From Stromatinia cepivora (taxonomy: Eukaryota; Ascomycota; Leotiomycetes; Helotiales; Sclerotiniaceae), in the NCBI GenBank assembly GCA_014898415.1, contig RCTD01000032.1, positions 124,001 through 188,000 on the forward strand: 64,000 bases of DNA, given 5' to 3'. Shown here in pieces: positions 35,398 to 48,056 of this stretch; position 1 is the stretch's first letter, and every line of letters begins with the position of its first letter. The notes under the pieces are model-generated. The model saw only the letters and a program-made list of their open reading frames with translations, did no database searches and was not told the origin of the DNA. The translations under genes and the position numbers were made by a program.

Positions 35398-38300
35398 ATT
35401 GCAAAGTAATTTTTTACAGAGGAGTGGATTATTTGTTCATTGGTAGAAATTAGAAGGGCAATATACAAGGGATTACAGGAGGTTGAGCGAAGCGGAAGAA
35501 AGGAAGGGATGAATGAAGGAAGGAAGAAGTGATTCATGCATGTATGGTGAGTTGGTATTTAATACGTTTTTACTATTTTGTATTTGATATTTGTTATTTA
35601 CAACATCTAATCTGCTATGCTGAACGTCGTCTTTTCCTTTTCCGGGTCGAGGCCGGGATGCTCCTTGTTGTGCGAATGTATATGTATAGGGATGTAGAAC
35701 TGATGATGAGGAATGAGATGAAGAAGTGAACTGAAGTGAAGTGAGGTGATTTTTGTATTTCTTCCGTTATCTGAGAAATTTGATTTTATTTTATTTATTT
35801 GCAATAAATGGGTAGATGGGTAGATGGGTAGAAGTGAGAAGTAGGGGGGTAGGTAAGATGAAAGATGGAAGGAGAATGAAGAGAGGAGAAAGGAGAAAGA
35901 GAAGGGAAATGAATGGGATTGAATGAAAGGTTTTATCTGGTTTTTGTGTTGTGGTATTATGATTGGTTTTGTTTTTGGGTTCTTTTGATTTTTTTGAGGG
36001 GAGGGGGGGGGGGTTTGTGAGAGGGAAGGGGAGAGGAGCGGTGGCAGAAGAGCGGTAGCAGAAGAGCGGTGACAGAGGAGAGAAGAGTAGAGGAGGAGAG
36101 GGAAGGGAGGAGAAGAAAACATGGATAGAGAGGGGAGCTATACATTCTTATAGATGGAACATAGTAGATAGTAGATGGTGAGTGGTATTGAATGAATTAT
36201 AATAATTTGATTATGGTTAGATGAGAGATTGGTGGTAAATGCAGAGGTTGATATTGAATGAGAAATTGGAGATTGGAGATTGGAGGTAGAAGTAAATGGA
36301 TGGCAATGAATGGATTGTGGTTAATGGTATGTGAAGTGAAATCCGTAGCTGTAAATTTCAGGGTAGGGCATGAGCATGAAGGGTATGTAGATAAGGGGGT
36401 AAATTGATTATTAGCAGGGTAGAAAGGGGAGTAAAAGTATTTGGATTACTTGCTTGTTGGGCAGAGAGGCAATTAAAACAAAGACACAATATTATAATAG
36501 CAGATAAACAAGCAGGCCGTCAAGTCAAATAAATGTGCATTTCTATTTTCGCTTTACCTTACTTTAAGCTCTGTGTACAGATTTGAGGTATCTAGTCATG
36601 GTGAATACTTCACGAAATTGCAGCCCACAGTCTATCCTCAGCTTACTTACTCGGACCTCAGTTCGAGGGTAGAGTGTTTGAAAGGAAATGGATTACTTGC
36701 TGAGAGTACAGTACTGAGGGAAATGCCTCAAAGAATGTACATTATAGTGGAATATAAATCAAATTGAATTGGCAAATAAACAGGGCAAAATGCAAGTATA
36801 TAATGTTAAGTAGATTCCCAGGTCTATCTGAGCTTTTGTTTACTTTAATTCTATGGGATTATTTGGAAGTACTTAGGAAGAGCCGCATGAAATAAAATTG
36901 AAATCCAGCGGTTCTCTCTAAAAGCCCCGGGTATCCCAGGGCTGAGACATGTGGATTCTCGAACTCTCAATCATATGATATACACACACTGAAGGAATGC
37001 ATTACTGCCAAAGTAGAAGAAATTAAGTGAAGCGATGAAAGTCATTCGGAGTGGGGACTAGGGAGTTAAATCATGATATTGCAGCAATCAAATCCGACAA
37101 CCAAAAACGCAGAGTCGCATACAAGAAAATAGAATTTGGTCTTCATTCTGAACTTTGTTTTACTTCTATCTATAACTATACAGTCTTTTGGGAAGTACCT
37201 GTAATTCAGGGAAATGCACTTTGTCTTTTTGCTTAAAAATTAGGAATATTGATTTGGATGGTGTGAGGGTGAGTTCCAGGGTGTGGAAAGAAAAGCCTGG
37301 ATTATTGGCAGTGAGGGAAGCTTAACTTGGTGAAGTGATGAATTGGTGGGTGACGTAGTGGTGATAATGGAGAGTGCAAGTGTAAATGGAAAAGGAAGTG
37401 AAAATGGAAAAGGAAGTGGAAATGAAAATCAGAGGGAAAGGGAAAGTGGATGCGAATCGAATGAGGACGGGAGATGAGGGGAAATCTGGAGATTGTGGAG
37501 AAGAATGAGGGGGATCGAGAGAATAGCATGACTAGTACTCTAACCCCTCATATTCATCAGCGACTGGGCGAAAGTACCCCCTTATCTATTAGCGACCCGG
37601 TTTCTCCCTGGTTTTGAGTAGGAGTAGGATGGGTAAGTTAATTCATGGCGATCGTGAGGTGAAAAGGTAAAGCAGGAGGGAGGATGAACTTGAGCATTCT
37701 AAACCTTAATCTGGTTGTTAAATTTTTTCGGTCTGAATTCAGGGTTTTTGAGCATGATTTCCTTGGCTGAGTATAAGATATGTGAATTTACTTTTGCGAC
37801 TCCTGCAAGTAGTTGCGACTTTCGGGACCGTTGCGACCGTCCACTCCAGGATTTAGACTATCGATACTAACAATTCCAAACTAAATTTACTAAGTAGCTA
37901 GTGGTGGCATCATTCTACGTCACTTCTAGTTTTGTGGCGTATTCAACTGTGTCCGAGCACTCATGCGCCCAGAAAGTGAGTCAAAAATTCCTACTCTAGT
38001 TTAGACTTTAGGGACTAAACCTTAAAAAATGAATTGTTTCGTAATAGAATTGATTATTTTGTGTAACTACTCTTCCCTGGCAGAGATCAGCTGGACCTGT
38101 CGAGGATGTAAGAAGAGGTTAGTTGGGCTAGTAAGCTTGTTCCTGAAATCAAGAGATGAATAGCACAAGTCGTTAGCTGTGGCTCCTTCCAAAATTTTGC
38201 TCCTACTTCCAACCGTTAGTGGGAAACATTATTGTATTTTGAGATGGTCGGAACATCCTGGTTTGTTTAATTCCAGATTGCTGAAAATTCAAAATGTTAA

Positions 38301-39335
38301 GCAGATGATTAAACTTTATTGTCTTTGGCCGGGACTGGAAGAGATTGACCTCGTGATGTACTGTATATCATCTGCCGAAGACTTTGTATCTTGTGCTAAT
38401 GACGTGGGAAGATATATGATAGGTTCATTTAGGTATTTGGTTGATATTAACTTAAAGTTAAAGTTTAGCTGGTATATGTGCTCCGTGCAGCACCATTACA
38501 GGTACCTAGGCATCAACTTCAGCTGTCAGGCGTCAATGGCTGACAATAAACGGCGTGTACAGTTAACTACGCAGTTGGTATAAGCTAAAGTAAGTAAGGC
38601 TAGCACGAGTGGAATTCACATGTCAAATGTTTAGCCAAATGTAGATTCCTCCTGTGCCGAGCCTGGGAACAGCGCAGTTGGACCAAGCCGTTGACTCCTT
38701 GTAGCGGAGTCATAGACTTTGATAGAATAAAGGGATGCATAGTAGATATTGGTAGTGCTTGCATTGGTGTATTGTACCTTTTTACTGATATAGTTGCCGT
38801 CAGGTACATAGTTTGAATCAAAACTAGTTACCGAGGGTACGAAAGTTATCTGTATCATCAACAACGTCAAGTTGCCAGAGCCCAATTTCCATGCCTTCCC
38901 CAGGTGAAAGCACTGAGCAAAATTATGGATAGAAATCATTTTATGATTGTGATCTTGCTCTCTCAATTCGTCTCTAAACGTCATAAGTCTTGGCACCGGT
39001 GCCGATTTTATAAAGAGGCTTGCGAAAATATGATTCTTATGATAATACTCCGCAGAGTAGATGGAGCCAGCCCCGCTCCTTAGTGATATGGCTCCTTTAC
39101 CTGAGGATCCTTTCCTCTATAGTCAATCTGCAAGTCTGAATACCATCAATTCTCGTATAATACCCGCCTTTCTTTACGAGAGGTTATTCCTTTGATATTT
39201 ACAGGAGTAATTGAATCAATAAGGTTATGTGAAAGTTTGGTACGTGCCGTAGACCCTGGAAGTATCTTGGGAGCTATTGAGAGATCTCCTTTATAGACAT
39301 TTCGCGTAAAATGGTTTTCGCGTAGAAGAAACCAC

Positions 39336-39477
39336 GGGCCAACTGAACGCCTAAGCCTAATTAAGCGACATATCAGCAGAATTCCATAATTAGGGTACTT
39401 TCGAATTGAATATAGGCTATTGAGCCCTGAATGTATTAAGGCGGTGACCTAATTAGGTTAGGCCGTTCAGTTGGCCC
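39336..39477. mobile_element. MITE-like 142-bp element with imperfect 30-bp terminal inverted repeats
   Basis: The left end GGGCCAACTGAACGCCTAAG continues CCTAATTAAGCGAC. The right end, read on the other strand, is GGGCCAACTGAACGGCCTAA, then CCTAATTAGGTC. The first 14 bases match perfectly and the match continues imperfectly for about 30. The interior is AT-rich and non-coding. Flanking CCAC/CCAA may extend the repeat, and no clear target-site duplication is visible. A strong-hairpin non-autonomous DNA transposon is the likeliest reading. Confidence 0.6.
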
Positions 39478-39918
39478 TTGGATCTTTCTACTGCATCTTA
39501 TTAGCAATCAATACAAACCCTGTATAATATGTGATTTCAGCACAATTATCAATAATGACGATATTGACCGCCTTAAACATATGGCGGCAGAATAATTAGT
39601 GCCAAAAAGAAGGCGGTCAGATAATCCTTGACCAACAATGAGGCTCATTTTTGGTGCGTCGCGTCTACCTCTGTAAGTTGCCCATGTCATAAAATATTAA
39701 ATGGTGCCATTGAGAAATGATATAAAATTAATTTTATGATTTTTATGACTTTATGACTTCAGGATCAATATTAATACACAATACCTAGATTACACACTAT
39801 TATAACACAAATACTATTTCATACAACATTTTCCTACGCGACAATACAAATTCTATACCGTGTTTTCTGATATCATCCACAGCGACGACCTGCGAGTCTG
39901 GGCCCGCCATTTTACATT

Positions 39919-41559
39919 ATGGATGAGGGAGAGCGGAAGTCATTGGAGGAGCGTTCAAAAACTCTGCGAGTCGAATTGAAAGTATGGGAAAAGGACTTCC
40001 AGAACAATAATCAAGGGCGCAAAGCATCCAGGGAGGATATCAAAGCAAACCCAGACATTGGTATGAACTCTACGTCGACACACTCTGCCAATGAACTTAT
40101 TAACTTCTATTCAGCCTTAAAGTATAAAGAGTTCAATAAAGTACGCGATATACTTGCTGGAAAGATTTCACATATACCTCCACCAGCTCCTAAACCAACG
40201 CCCCGAAAGAGAAGACATGAAGAGAATCACAATGAAACTCCCCAAAAACGGTTACTTGTCGATAGGACACCCTCGAAGAATACAATCTTACCATGGGACG
40301 TCGACCCTTATCATTCTCCTTCCATTATGAGGAATTTATTTGCTACACCTTCTAAAAAAATGGCAATTGGGCCGACACCACAAAAGGATGGACAGGTTCT
40401 TGGGTTATTTGATTTGGATCCAGATAGTGCCGCAGACTCTCCTTCTGCCCCCGGAACAGCAGGGAAGTTAGCTGCGACACAAGCTACACCTCGAAAAAAT
40501 GGAATGACTCCAGGAAATACAAGAGCAATTATGCATAGCAATACACCGTCATCGAGAAGGACTTTACTATTCAGCACACCTTTAAAGAATAAAACTGCCA
40601 ATGGTCATGGATCAAATACACCTTCTTCAGTATCAAAACTACATTTCAATACGCCGTCCTTTTTAAGAAGAGATAGTCAACGAATACGACTGCCGGCTGT
40701 TGATGAAAATGAAGAAGACCCACCCGATTCCCCAGAAATGGTTCGAGGACCTCGAAGGCCAATGATCAAAAGTTTAAGCAGTATGCTTGCTGGTCTGCGA
40801 AAAATGGAAGAAGATGCCGCGGACGATGATTTGGAGGCTCTAAATGAAATGGAAGCCGAAATGGCCAATCCCTCCAAGTCTATACCAAAACCAAAATCAA
40901 AATCACAATCAACAGGCTCATCGATTGCCCCACCATCAAAACCCTCGGCTAAAGACTCTTTTCCGGGAGACACAATCATAGTCGACAGCCAGCCACAAGA
41001 ATTACTGGGCGGTTTTGATGATGAAGCTAAGTACGATTCCGAGCCTGAAGAAGCGACAAATGCACCTACAAGAACATATAAAAAGAAAGGTCAAAAACGC
41101 ACCACCCGTCGCGTAAATCTGAAACCAAATCGTACGAAACCCTCCAAGCCTACGCCATCTACCAATCACCACAACGCCTCAGAAAGCGAAGACGAGCTCG
41201 CCCACCCTCACGACCACCTCGAAACTATCCCGGAAACTCAACTCAATGATGAGTTTCCCCAGCCTGATGATAACGAATTTCCCCAACCAGATGAATTCCC
41301 ACCTGATGGTCGAAACTTCGACTCCGACTCTGCCTCCGAATACACTGCTTCAGAAGGAGGAACACGGTACAGAAGACCAGATCAAGATAAGACAAAAAAG
41401 AAGAATAGAGAAATTAACAAGGAAGGGAAGGTTAAGAAGGCTGCTAGGAAAATCAAGGCTACGGCAGGTAGTTTGCAAAACTTCAAGAGATTGAAGTTGA
41501 GGAACAGTGGAGCGAAAGGGGGACCAGGGGTTGGCAGCAGGTTTAGAAGGAGGAAGTAG
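39919..41559 (+). CDS. sld2: DNA replication regulator Sld2 (Drc1/RecQL4 N-terminal homologue), 2 exons
   Basis: Binds Dpb11 after CDK phosphorylation to start replication. The N-terminal Sld2 homology region reads LRVELKVWEKDFQNNNQGRK and, after a 54-bp intron (40061-40114, GTATGA...ATTCAG) is removed, IKANPDIALKYKEFNKVRDI. This is the contiguous conserved block of the family. The product is 528 residues, mostly disordered, with many S/TP sites suitable for CDK (TPRKRR, ETPQKR, RTPSKN, ATPSKK, PTPQKD, ATPRKN) and a basic C-terminus (GSRFRRRK). The intron is in phase and free of stops, so an unspliced transcript would still be open. Symbol by family. Confidence 0.93.
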   Translation: MDEGERKSLEERSKTLRVELKVWEKDFQNNNQGRKASREDIKANPDIGMNSTSTHSANELINFYSALKYKEFNKVRDILAGKISHIPPPAPKPTPRKRRHEENHNETPQKRLLVDRTPSKNTILPWDVDPYHSPSIMRNLFATPSKKMAIGPTPQKDGQVLGLFDLDPDSAADSPSAPGTAGKLAATQATPRKNGMTPGNTRAIMHSNTPSSRRTLLFSTPLKNKTANGHGSNTPSSVSKLHFNTPSFLRRDSQRIRLPAVDENEEDPPDSPEMVRGPRRPMIKSLSSMLAGLRKMEEDAADDDLEALNEMEAEMANPSKSIPKPKSKSQSTGSSIAPPSKPSAKDSFPGDTIIVDSQPQELLGGFDDEAKYDSEPEEATNAPTRTYKKKGQKRTTRRVNLKPNRTKPSKPTPSTNHHNASESEDELAHPHDHLETIPETQLNDEFPQPDDNEFPQPDEFPPDGRNFDSDSASEYTASEGGTRYRRPDQDKTKKKNREINKEGKVKKAARKIKATAGSLQNFKRLKLRNSGAKGGPGVGSRFRRRK

Positions 41560-44500
41560 GGGCATGGAACGGGATGCGGAATGGGAGATTTTGCATATGG
41601 CTTGTGAAGTGCTTGTACCGGCATACACTGGGAGACACCACGAGAACACCGTGAAGCCCCAAAATCTGAGTTGCTCTAGAAATTTAGGATACCCAATAAC
41701 ATAAATACATTATACATGCATGGACTCGAGTGCCATTTTCCTCCGGATAGCTAACGTTCACATCCAAATATATGCCGTAATACTCAGCTCAACTCTTCTC
41801 TCTGTGCCCAAAACTTCAATCCATTCCGGAAATCCAAAGTTTTCTTTTGACACACTCCATATATCATGGACCATCCATCTTTGTCCCGTCATTCATCCCC
41901 CAGTCATTCATCCCCCAGTTATTCATCTCCACCCGTCTCCATTCTTGCCCTTTCCCTCTGTTTGCGCAGACCCCTGTCGTTGATCCCACTCCGATCCCTA
42001 CGTCTCTTGCGCAATACTTACCCATGACAGTCCCTAGCTCGAATGCTAATCTAAGCAGCTATTCCTGAATATCCATGCTGTCAATATAAATGACGTCTCC
42101 TAGGTCCGTCGGGGCGCAATCGACAACAAGAAACCACAAAGTGATTAAGTTCTTGGGCTAATGATTGGGTTTCTATGTACAAATAAAAATGACAATAGTA
42201 TGACGGCATTGGTGCACATTCAACACAATAAACACAACTCAATAGCTTGGGTACCCAAGTCCAGATACCTTGGCGAGCTGAGCATAAACTTGACTTTGTT
42301 ATCACTTCCGGTGAAAACGGGATGTTAGTATTGTCATTTCAGCACGCGTTTGAATCACTCTTACCTGATTTGCTTCGGAATATTACGTCTAATAAAATCG
42401 ACATAGACGCGTAGACACTCAGTGATATCGAGGGGATATCAACTCAAACCAGGCGTCCAATAGAAACACTACCTTCAAGCCGATAAAAGTGTTCAGCGAA
42501 ATGACTTCTATTCCCTGATGTTTGTTTACTGCGAGACTATGTTCTGTTTGATTTTGCCAAGCACAACTCCACTTCGTCGATGACTCAAAGACCTTCTTCA
42601 ACGAACGCATGGCTTGTGCATAGCTAATTATTTTTCTCTCCCATCCTTGCTCTTCCAGTCTTTGCTTCTATCACTATTTTAATCAAGTGTGTATTCTCTT
42701 GTCCCCACTGTACCAATGAGGGGCTTCGGCAATCCATCACTTAACCATAACTTTTGCGATCTTCACATTTTGTAAAACAGACTTGGAGTGAGGACCACGT
42801 CGACTGAATTTCTCTCATTGGTACAATGATGGGAATTGAGAAGTCTTGTAACTTAAAATTACTGTGGATCTAGATGTTGTTGATCGTCGTCGATACCTCG
42901 GAGCTTATAAAGAAAAGGTTATCGTAAGTCCCTTTTTCTGCATGAGGAACGCACATCAAAAATCGCCCAAGTGAAATCAGAGAGAAATCAATTGGTTGAC
43001 AATAGTTTACCCATAACTCACCCCATTCCTCACAACTCATCTCCACCTCTACCCGATATCGATTTCAACTCTGGTTTATTTACACAGCTTCACTTACATA
43101 CCCATCCCGCAAGAATAATTGGAAATAGCAGAGCCTAGCATATGCCTTAGAGTAATCTACTATTACATGTTACAAAATACTGAATATTGATTTCCTCTCA
43201 GTAAATTCCAAAAAAAAGAGACTAAATGAGTGTACAATCCAGATCTACCACGTCAAACCCTTGGGAGCTGGAGTGCTGGAGCATCGCGAATAGTCGCGTA
43301 ATCGCATAATTAATACTAGCTGCAACGAGATCCTGCGGGGCATGGAAATAAATACGAGGACTTTAACGAATCGTTACTTTCGGACTTGAAAGATTGTAGA
43401 TAAGCCTGTTTTCTATGGGAGAAAATCTTATTTTTCAACTTTGACTACTTTTGAGTAGCGGCTTCTTTTGGCCTGGAACTATCGACCTACGTTCTTCCAT
43501 GTAAAAGAAAAACAGCTTAGGTAATGAAGCTTATTCCTCCCCCTCTCAAGAGCTACAGGATAGAGTTCAAACTCGCCTAGATGTTAGATTAGTAAGATTT
43601 TCGGCCTTTGGATTAGAGCACAGACCAGGAATGAGGATAGAGTTGAAGAATCGGATGAATGGACTGAGAATAAGAATATCGTTGAAGAATCGGAATGACG
43701 GTTTGAGAATAAGAAAGCCTTTTGAAATTTGTCTTTTTGTATATGAACATCTGTATAGCAATTTGATTGGAAATCTCTCCGGGCCTCAGGCAGGATGAAT
43801 GAGACGAGGAGGAGGGAAATGGGCTTCCAAGGGTTTATGGAAATTAAACCTTTAAGTACATAGTCAGTCTAGATCTGATGCTAATACGTCATAGTCAACG
43901 CTAGCAGGGTTTGTGATTCATGAGCTTGTTGAAATGTACAATCCATAATTGCTTTAGATATCATAACCAGGATGAGGGGTTGTCCGTATCAGATATGGGG
44001 TCTATAGAGTTCCTGGTTGAACTTTAGCTTGATTGGCAAGTCTATCCAATAATCCCAGCTTTAGTCTCTCATGTTTCTGCTATAAGCTAAATCCTAAACA
44101 AGTATTTGTGCTGCCAGAAAGTATAAAACTCCGAATGTTAGGGAGTAATTGTTCTTATTAATCAATTGTTTTATTTTCAAGATTTCCCCTGTTTTCTGAC
44201 ATCGATTTAGAGTTTAGAGCTTATACTTTCTGTTGGTGCAAGTATGTTAGACTTGTAGCGAATCAATTAGTTAGGCTTTTGCATTTAGTTTGATGGTTCT
44301 ATTCTGACTTTGCCAGCTAACGTTGACGCCATTTCGTACCTGTACTTGCTCTGAGGCTAGGTTGTTCTGGGGCATGCTAGCGTCCTCAGATGTGGATTCG
44401 CTGCCTGGACCCTGCAGATCTTTGAGGTTGAGCACAAGATTTCATGATTTTTTTTATTAAATTGTTTCTTCCTCAACAGTGCGCATACGAGAATGGTGAT

Positions 44501-46373
44501 CAAAAATCTTAGGTCTTTCGGCTTTAGTACGCAATCAACCAATGAAGGATATCAACTCGTGCTTCGATTTTGTAGCCTCGATGCCAATTCTTCCAGAAAT
44601 GGAAACAGGCTTCCAAATTTATCACTTTTTAACACCCTTACCAATTTTCCACTCAGGTAATTGACACTATGAAATAGCACCAAAGAGATACATTCGAAAA
44701 TGAGAATCTAGTGGGATCGTATTGAGATTCAGAGAATAGATATCCTTACCGAGTTGATACTCCACATCTGGGAGTGTACGAGGATATCATACCCACTGGG
44801 CATACTGTGGCCTTACTTTGAGATAATACTTCCACTACAGTAGTATAGGAATTGTGGTAAATTGATCCCTCTAATTGAAGAAAAAGGTTTATCTTGTTGT
44901 AAATTATAAGTAGTTTGTTTAACATGCTTGGCCTGCTGACCTATGGATGTTTCTATACTATACGAATATACTTTCTGCAATATTCATTGTAAGCTTATGA
45001 ATACGATTCGATGAGCCCCTTTTACCTGCATTACCGAAAAACGCCACAACCGCTAATAAGCACGGCCCCTTTCTTAACCTTCCCCATTTTTTCTACCTCA
45101 ACTTCAATATTGATATTTCAATCTTCAAATCGACGTAGCTTCGTAAAACGGCTTCGAATGGTATATAACCAATACACATATCGTAAAAAATCACTTAACT
45201 CGCTATGTCTAACCGTATTCAATTCAGTTCTAGTTTTTCTCGCTCCTATTCGAAAAATGGGTAAGAAATCTCTGCAAAATTTGCTTATCTTCCAATCATA
45301 TGCATTGGTCAGCGCCCCCAGCTTTAAATCAGTCAGGTTAGGCCATAGCGAGTGTTTACGGTAGATACAGGATGACATGCTCTACCTTAGCTTAATTTCT
45401 AAAGAAGGCAAAAAAGCTGGTCTCGATCTACAACGAATAGCGAATTCGAGGCTACTTACCCACCTGACCACGCGGCGATCTCATTCCTAACATGGCCCCA
45501 CCCGAGTCTTGTTCCCTTTCATGTAAAAGAAGGATTTACTAATTAAAAGAAGGATTGGCTAGTTTATGGTGGCAAGCTCCGCACCCAGTCGCAAGGCAAA
45601 CCAAGCGGCAAACCAAGTTCTAGCGGGCAGATTGTGGGTTAGGGTAGCAATAGTGCTCACTAGTTTAAATTACCGCCAGTTCTAACAGATTTGTATAAGA
45701 CTGCCAGTCACCCCCGTGTTGCTGCATGAACTTCTCTTTCACACCACTTCATTTACCATCCATCATTGCAGAGAAAACCACAATATTCTTCGAATTCAGC
45801 AAAGTCTTTCAATTGAATATATCCTTCATCTAATGAACTCGAGTCTTTTCTACAATCGATACCAATACCATACCCGTGCAATCAACAAGATACCTTTTAT
45901 TATGTGAGCAAACTTTCCAATAAAACTAATACTCCATTCCAAAGGCTGAAAACTCAAAACTAACCTCCATTTAGACCTCCCTACTCACTTCTTCCCTACT
46001 CGCTTCTTCCCTCAACCTCTTCTTCCATAACCAATCACAAAACTCCCTATTTTAACCCCACATTAACTTACATTATCTCGCATGCTTTCCCTCAAATCCA
46101 TTCCTCCATAAACCATCACGAAACTCCCCATCTCAAACCCATATCAATTTATTTTATCTCGCACCGTCTCGTGCAACTCAATAAAATACATATCCAATTC
46201 GTAAGAGACTTTTCATCAAAGCAAACATTCCTTCCAGTCCAACAGAAGATCTGTGAAATCCGAAATCAATCTTTTTTATGATATCCCAACATCATATCAC
46301 TACATCATTGGAAGAGAATCAATTGTAGACAGTCTCCTAGAACAATCAAGCCTATCTTTACCAAACATTCATA
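41560..46373. other. Intergenic region of about 4.8 kb without a supported gene
   Basis: AT-rich, short frames only. Three perfect ATTCATCCCCCAGTC-like repeats occur near 41890-41930. 43600-43730 has two copies of AAGAATCGGAATGA-type sequence. A 117-codon frame at 45011-45364 begins with an ATG but has no recognisable similarity or promoter context. No RNA gene or transposase seen. The last 600 bp are a pyrimidine/CAA-rich leader. Confidence 0.45.
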
Positions 46374-48056
46374 ATGAGCCAAAGATCCCCCTACACGACC
46401 AAGGAAAATCCTTTTTTTCCCCAAACAAACACATTGGACAACCAACATCTAATCAACATGAACATAAAAAAACATGAATTCTTTTACAATGCGGAAGAGA
46501 ATTCGGCCAATGAAGAGGATTTGTCCGATGGGGAAAGTTCAGATGAGGAAGTGGAATGCCAGGCATGCCATGGAGATATTACCAAAGTTTTGGAAGTTGC
46601 CGTGTTGCACCCATGCAACCATACCTTCCACTTTGCTCGCTGCATAAAAAACCGGTTTAGAAAAAACCCTAAGTGTCCTGTTTGCGGAACAGAGGTTGTG
46701 AAGCTTCGTCGTATGAGATCTAGAGAGGGGAGCTTCTACGATCTGCTAGCGCCCAAAGTCAAGAAGCAGTCAGCAAATGAATTCCCGACCCCGAATCTGA
46801 TCCCGTCGCCCCCAAAGGGCCACTCCTGCAACGACCCCCCCCTCCCCAGCAGAAATGCTTGTTGTACGCCGATACATATACAGCAAGAGACTTTTTTGCA
46901 TTGCCGCCAGTCAATATTCTGGATTCAGCAAAGTCACCAAGCGAAACTTCAAGAATGATCCTGGAGCTGAACATCAAATCCGTTTGTGGATACGACGTGA
47001 GATTCAAGCTTTAGCATACTTCGATCAGAATTGTCATCAGCTGCTTACCCGAATGCCAAATGAAAAGGCTGACTTCGAGTTTTGCGTTGGAACTTTCCTG
47101 CAGATGAAAAAGAGAGAGAGAAAAGCTACATTACGGGGATTGAAACTATTTTTGGGAACATATACGGATGTATTCTTGCATGAACTGGAGGCGTTCTTGA
47201 TGAGCCGGTATCAGACGTTAGAAGAATGGGATCGGAATGTGAAATATACTTTTTACCAGCCAGGATCGCCCACACAAACAAGTTCCACGCAAGAAATTCC
47301 TAGCCAAGCAACTCCCACCCAAGCAACTCCCACCCAAGCAACGCCTAGACTACGACCTGGTCTATATCGATCTTCAGGATTATTGTCCAGATATAGAGGA
47401 CGGGGTTCTGATAGTATCCTGGTTTTGAGCAGGGCACAGTCACAGGCTATTAGCAACGTACCTCAAGAGAAGGTACAACAGACTGCTGAGGAGTCATTGA
47501 CCCAGAATGAACCACACACTACTGAGTATTCACTTGGCTCGGAATTACCACAAGCCCCTGGAAGTACCTTTGACGCTGTGACAAAAGACGAGGGTGCTCT
47601 CGACGCGGATCTGCAACAAGTTCATGACGAGCCATCTGACCCAAACATGCCATAGGTTATTGTGAACTCACTTAGTCCGGAGTCGCCACGGGCTGTTGGG
47701 GAGTCGTTGGTTGCGGATTCGCCACGGAATGCTGAGGAGGTAATTGCTACACCTATACAAGAGATCACCGAGGGTACACTTAACGCCGATGATAATGGCG
47801 ATAGTGTCACATCCGTCATTGCAGGAAGTCCATTCTATGGCAAACAGTTCCACCGTTGCATTGCCGATAATTGAGGTTGACAACGGAGCTCATAATCCTG
47901 GTATTGAAGACACCCCAGCTTCTAATGTCGGGTTGATCCGAAGATCTTACAACGGAGTCGGTAGAGTCGCTGGGCTGGGTCCGTAAATCACTCCATCAAG
48001 ACTATCAGACGGAGGAAGTCACTTACAACCAAGCTATCGAGGAAGCGCTTTGTTAA
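46374..48056 (+). pseudogene. RING-finger protein (TOPORS-like), probable pseudogene, paralogue of the 52-kb gene
   Basis: The first frame from the ATG at 46374 carries an acidic stretch and a RING: CQACHGDITKVLEV, HPCNHTFHFARC and CPVC. The frame is lost near an 8-base C-run (46835-46842). The next frame then carries the family C-terminal region (RLWIRREIQALAYF, DVFLHELEAFLMSRY, TLEEWDRNVKYT), a threefold ATPTQ repeat and a Ser/Gln-rich tail to TAG at 47653-47655. The same frame stays open past that stop (SLSPESPRAVGESLVADSPR...), and coding-like sequence goes on through two further frames to 48056 (SLHQDYQTEEVTYNQAIEEA). An intron 46711-46849 (GTATGA...TCCCCAG) could bypass the first break, but it would delete sequence resembling the paralogue and would not explain the tail. 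Confidence 0.7.

Larger units (their letters stand above)
33942..39918. other. Gene desert of about 6 kb with minisatellites
   Basis: No supported gene. It contains four tandem repeats listed separately or here (34880-34914 GTGGTAG; 34971-35050; 35334-35397; an 11-base G-run near 36003). 35.2-37.5 kb is strongly purine-rich on the plus strand. Short frames such as 38179-38583 lack an ATG or a family match. An inverted-repeat element lies at 39336-39477. The end is the SLD2 promoter. Confidence 0.5.

Noticed and set aside
38179..38583. 134-codon plus-strand frame
   Set aside because: Begins at a non-ATG codon, shows no similarity or splice logic, and lies in a gene desert.
45011..45364. 117-codon plus-strand frame with an ATG
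   Set aside because: Low-complexity Ser/Phe/Lys composition, an equally long antisense frame, and no family match.
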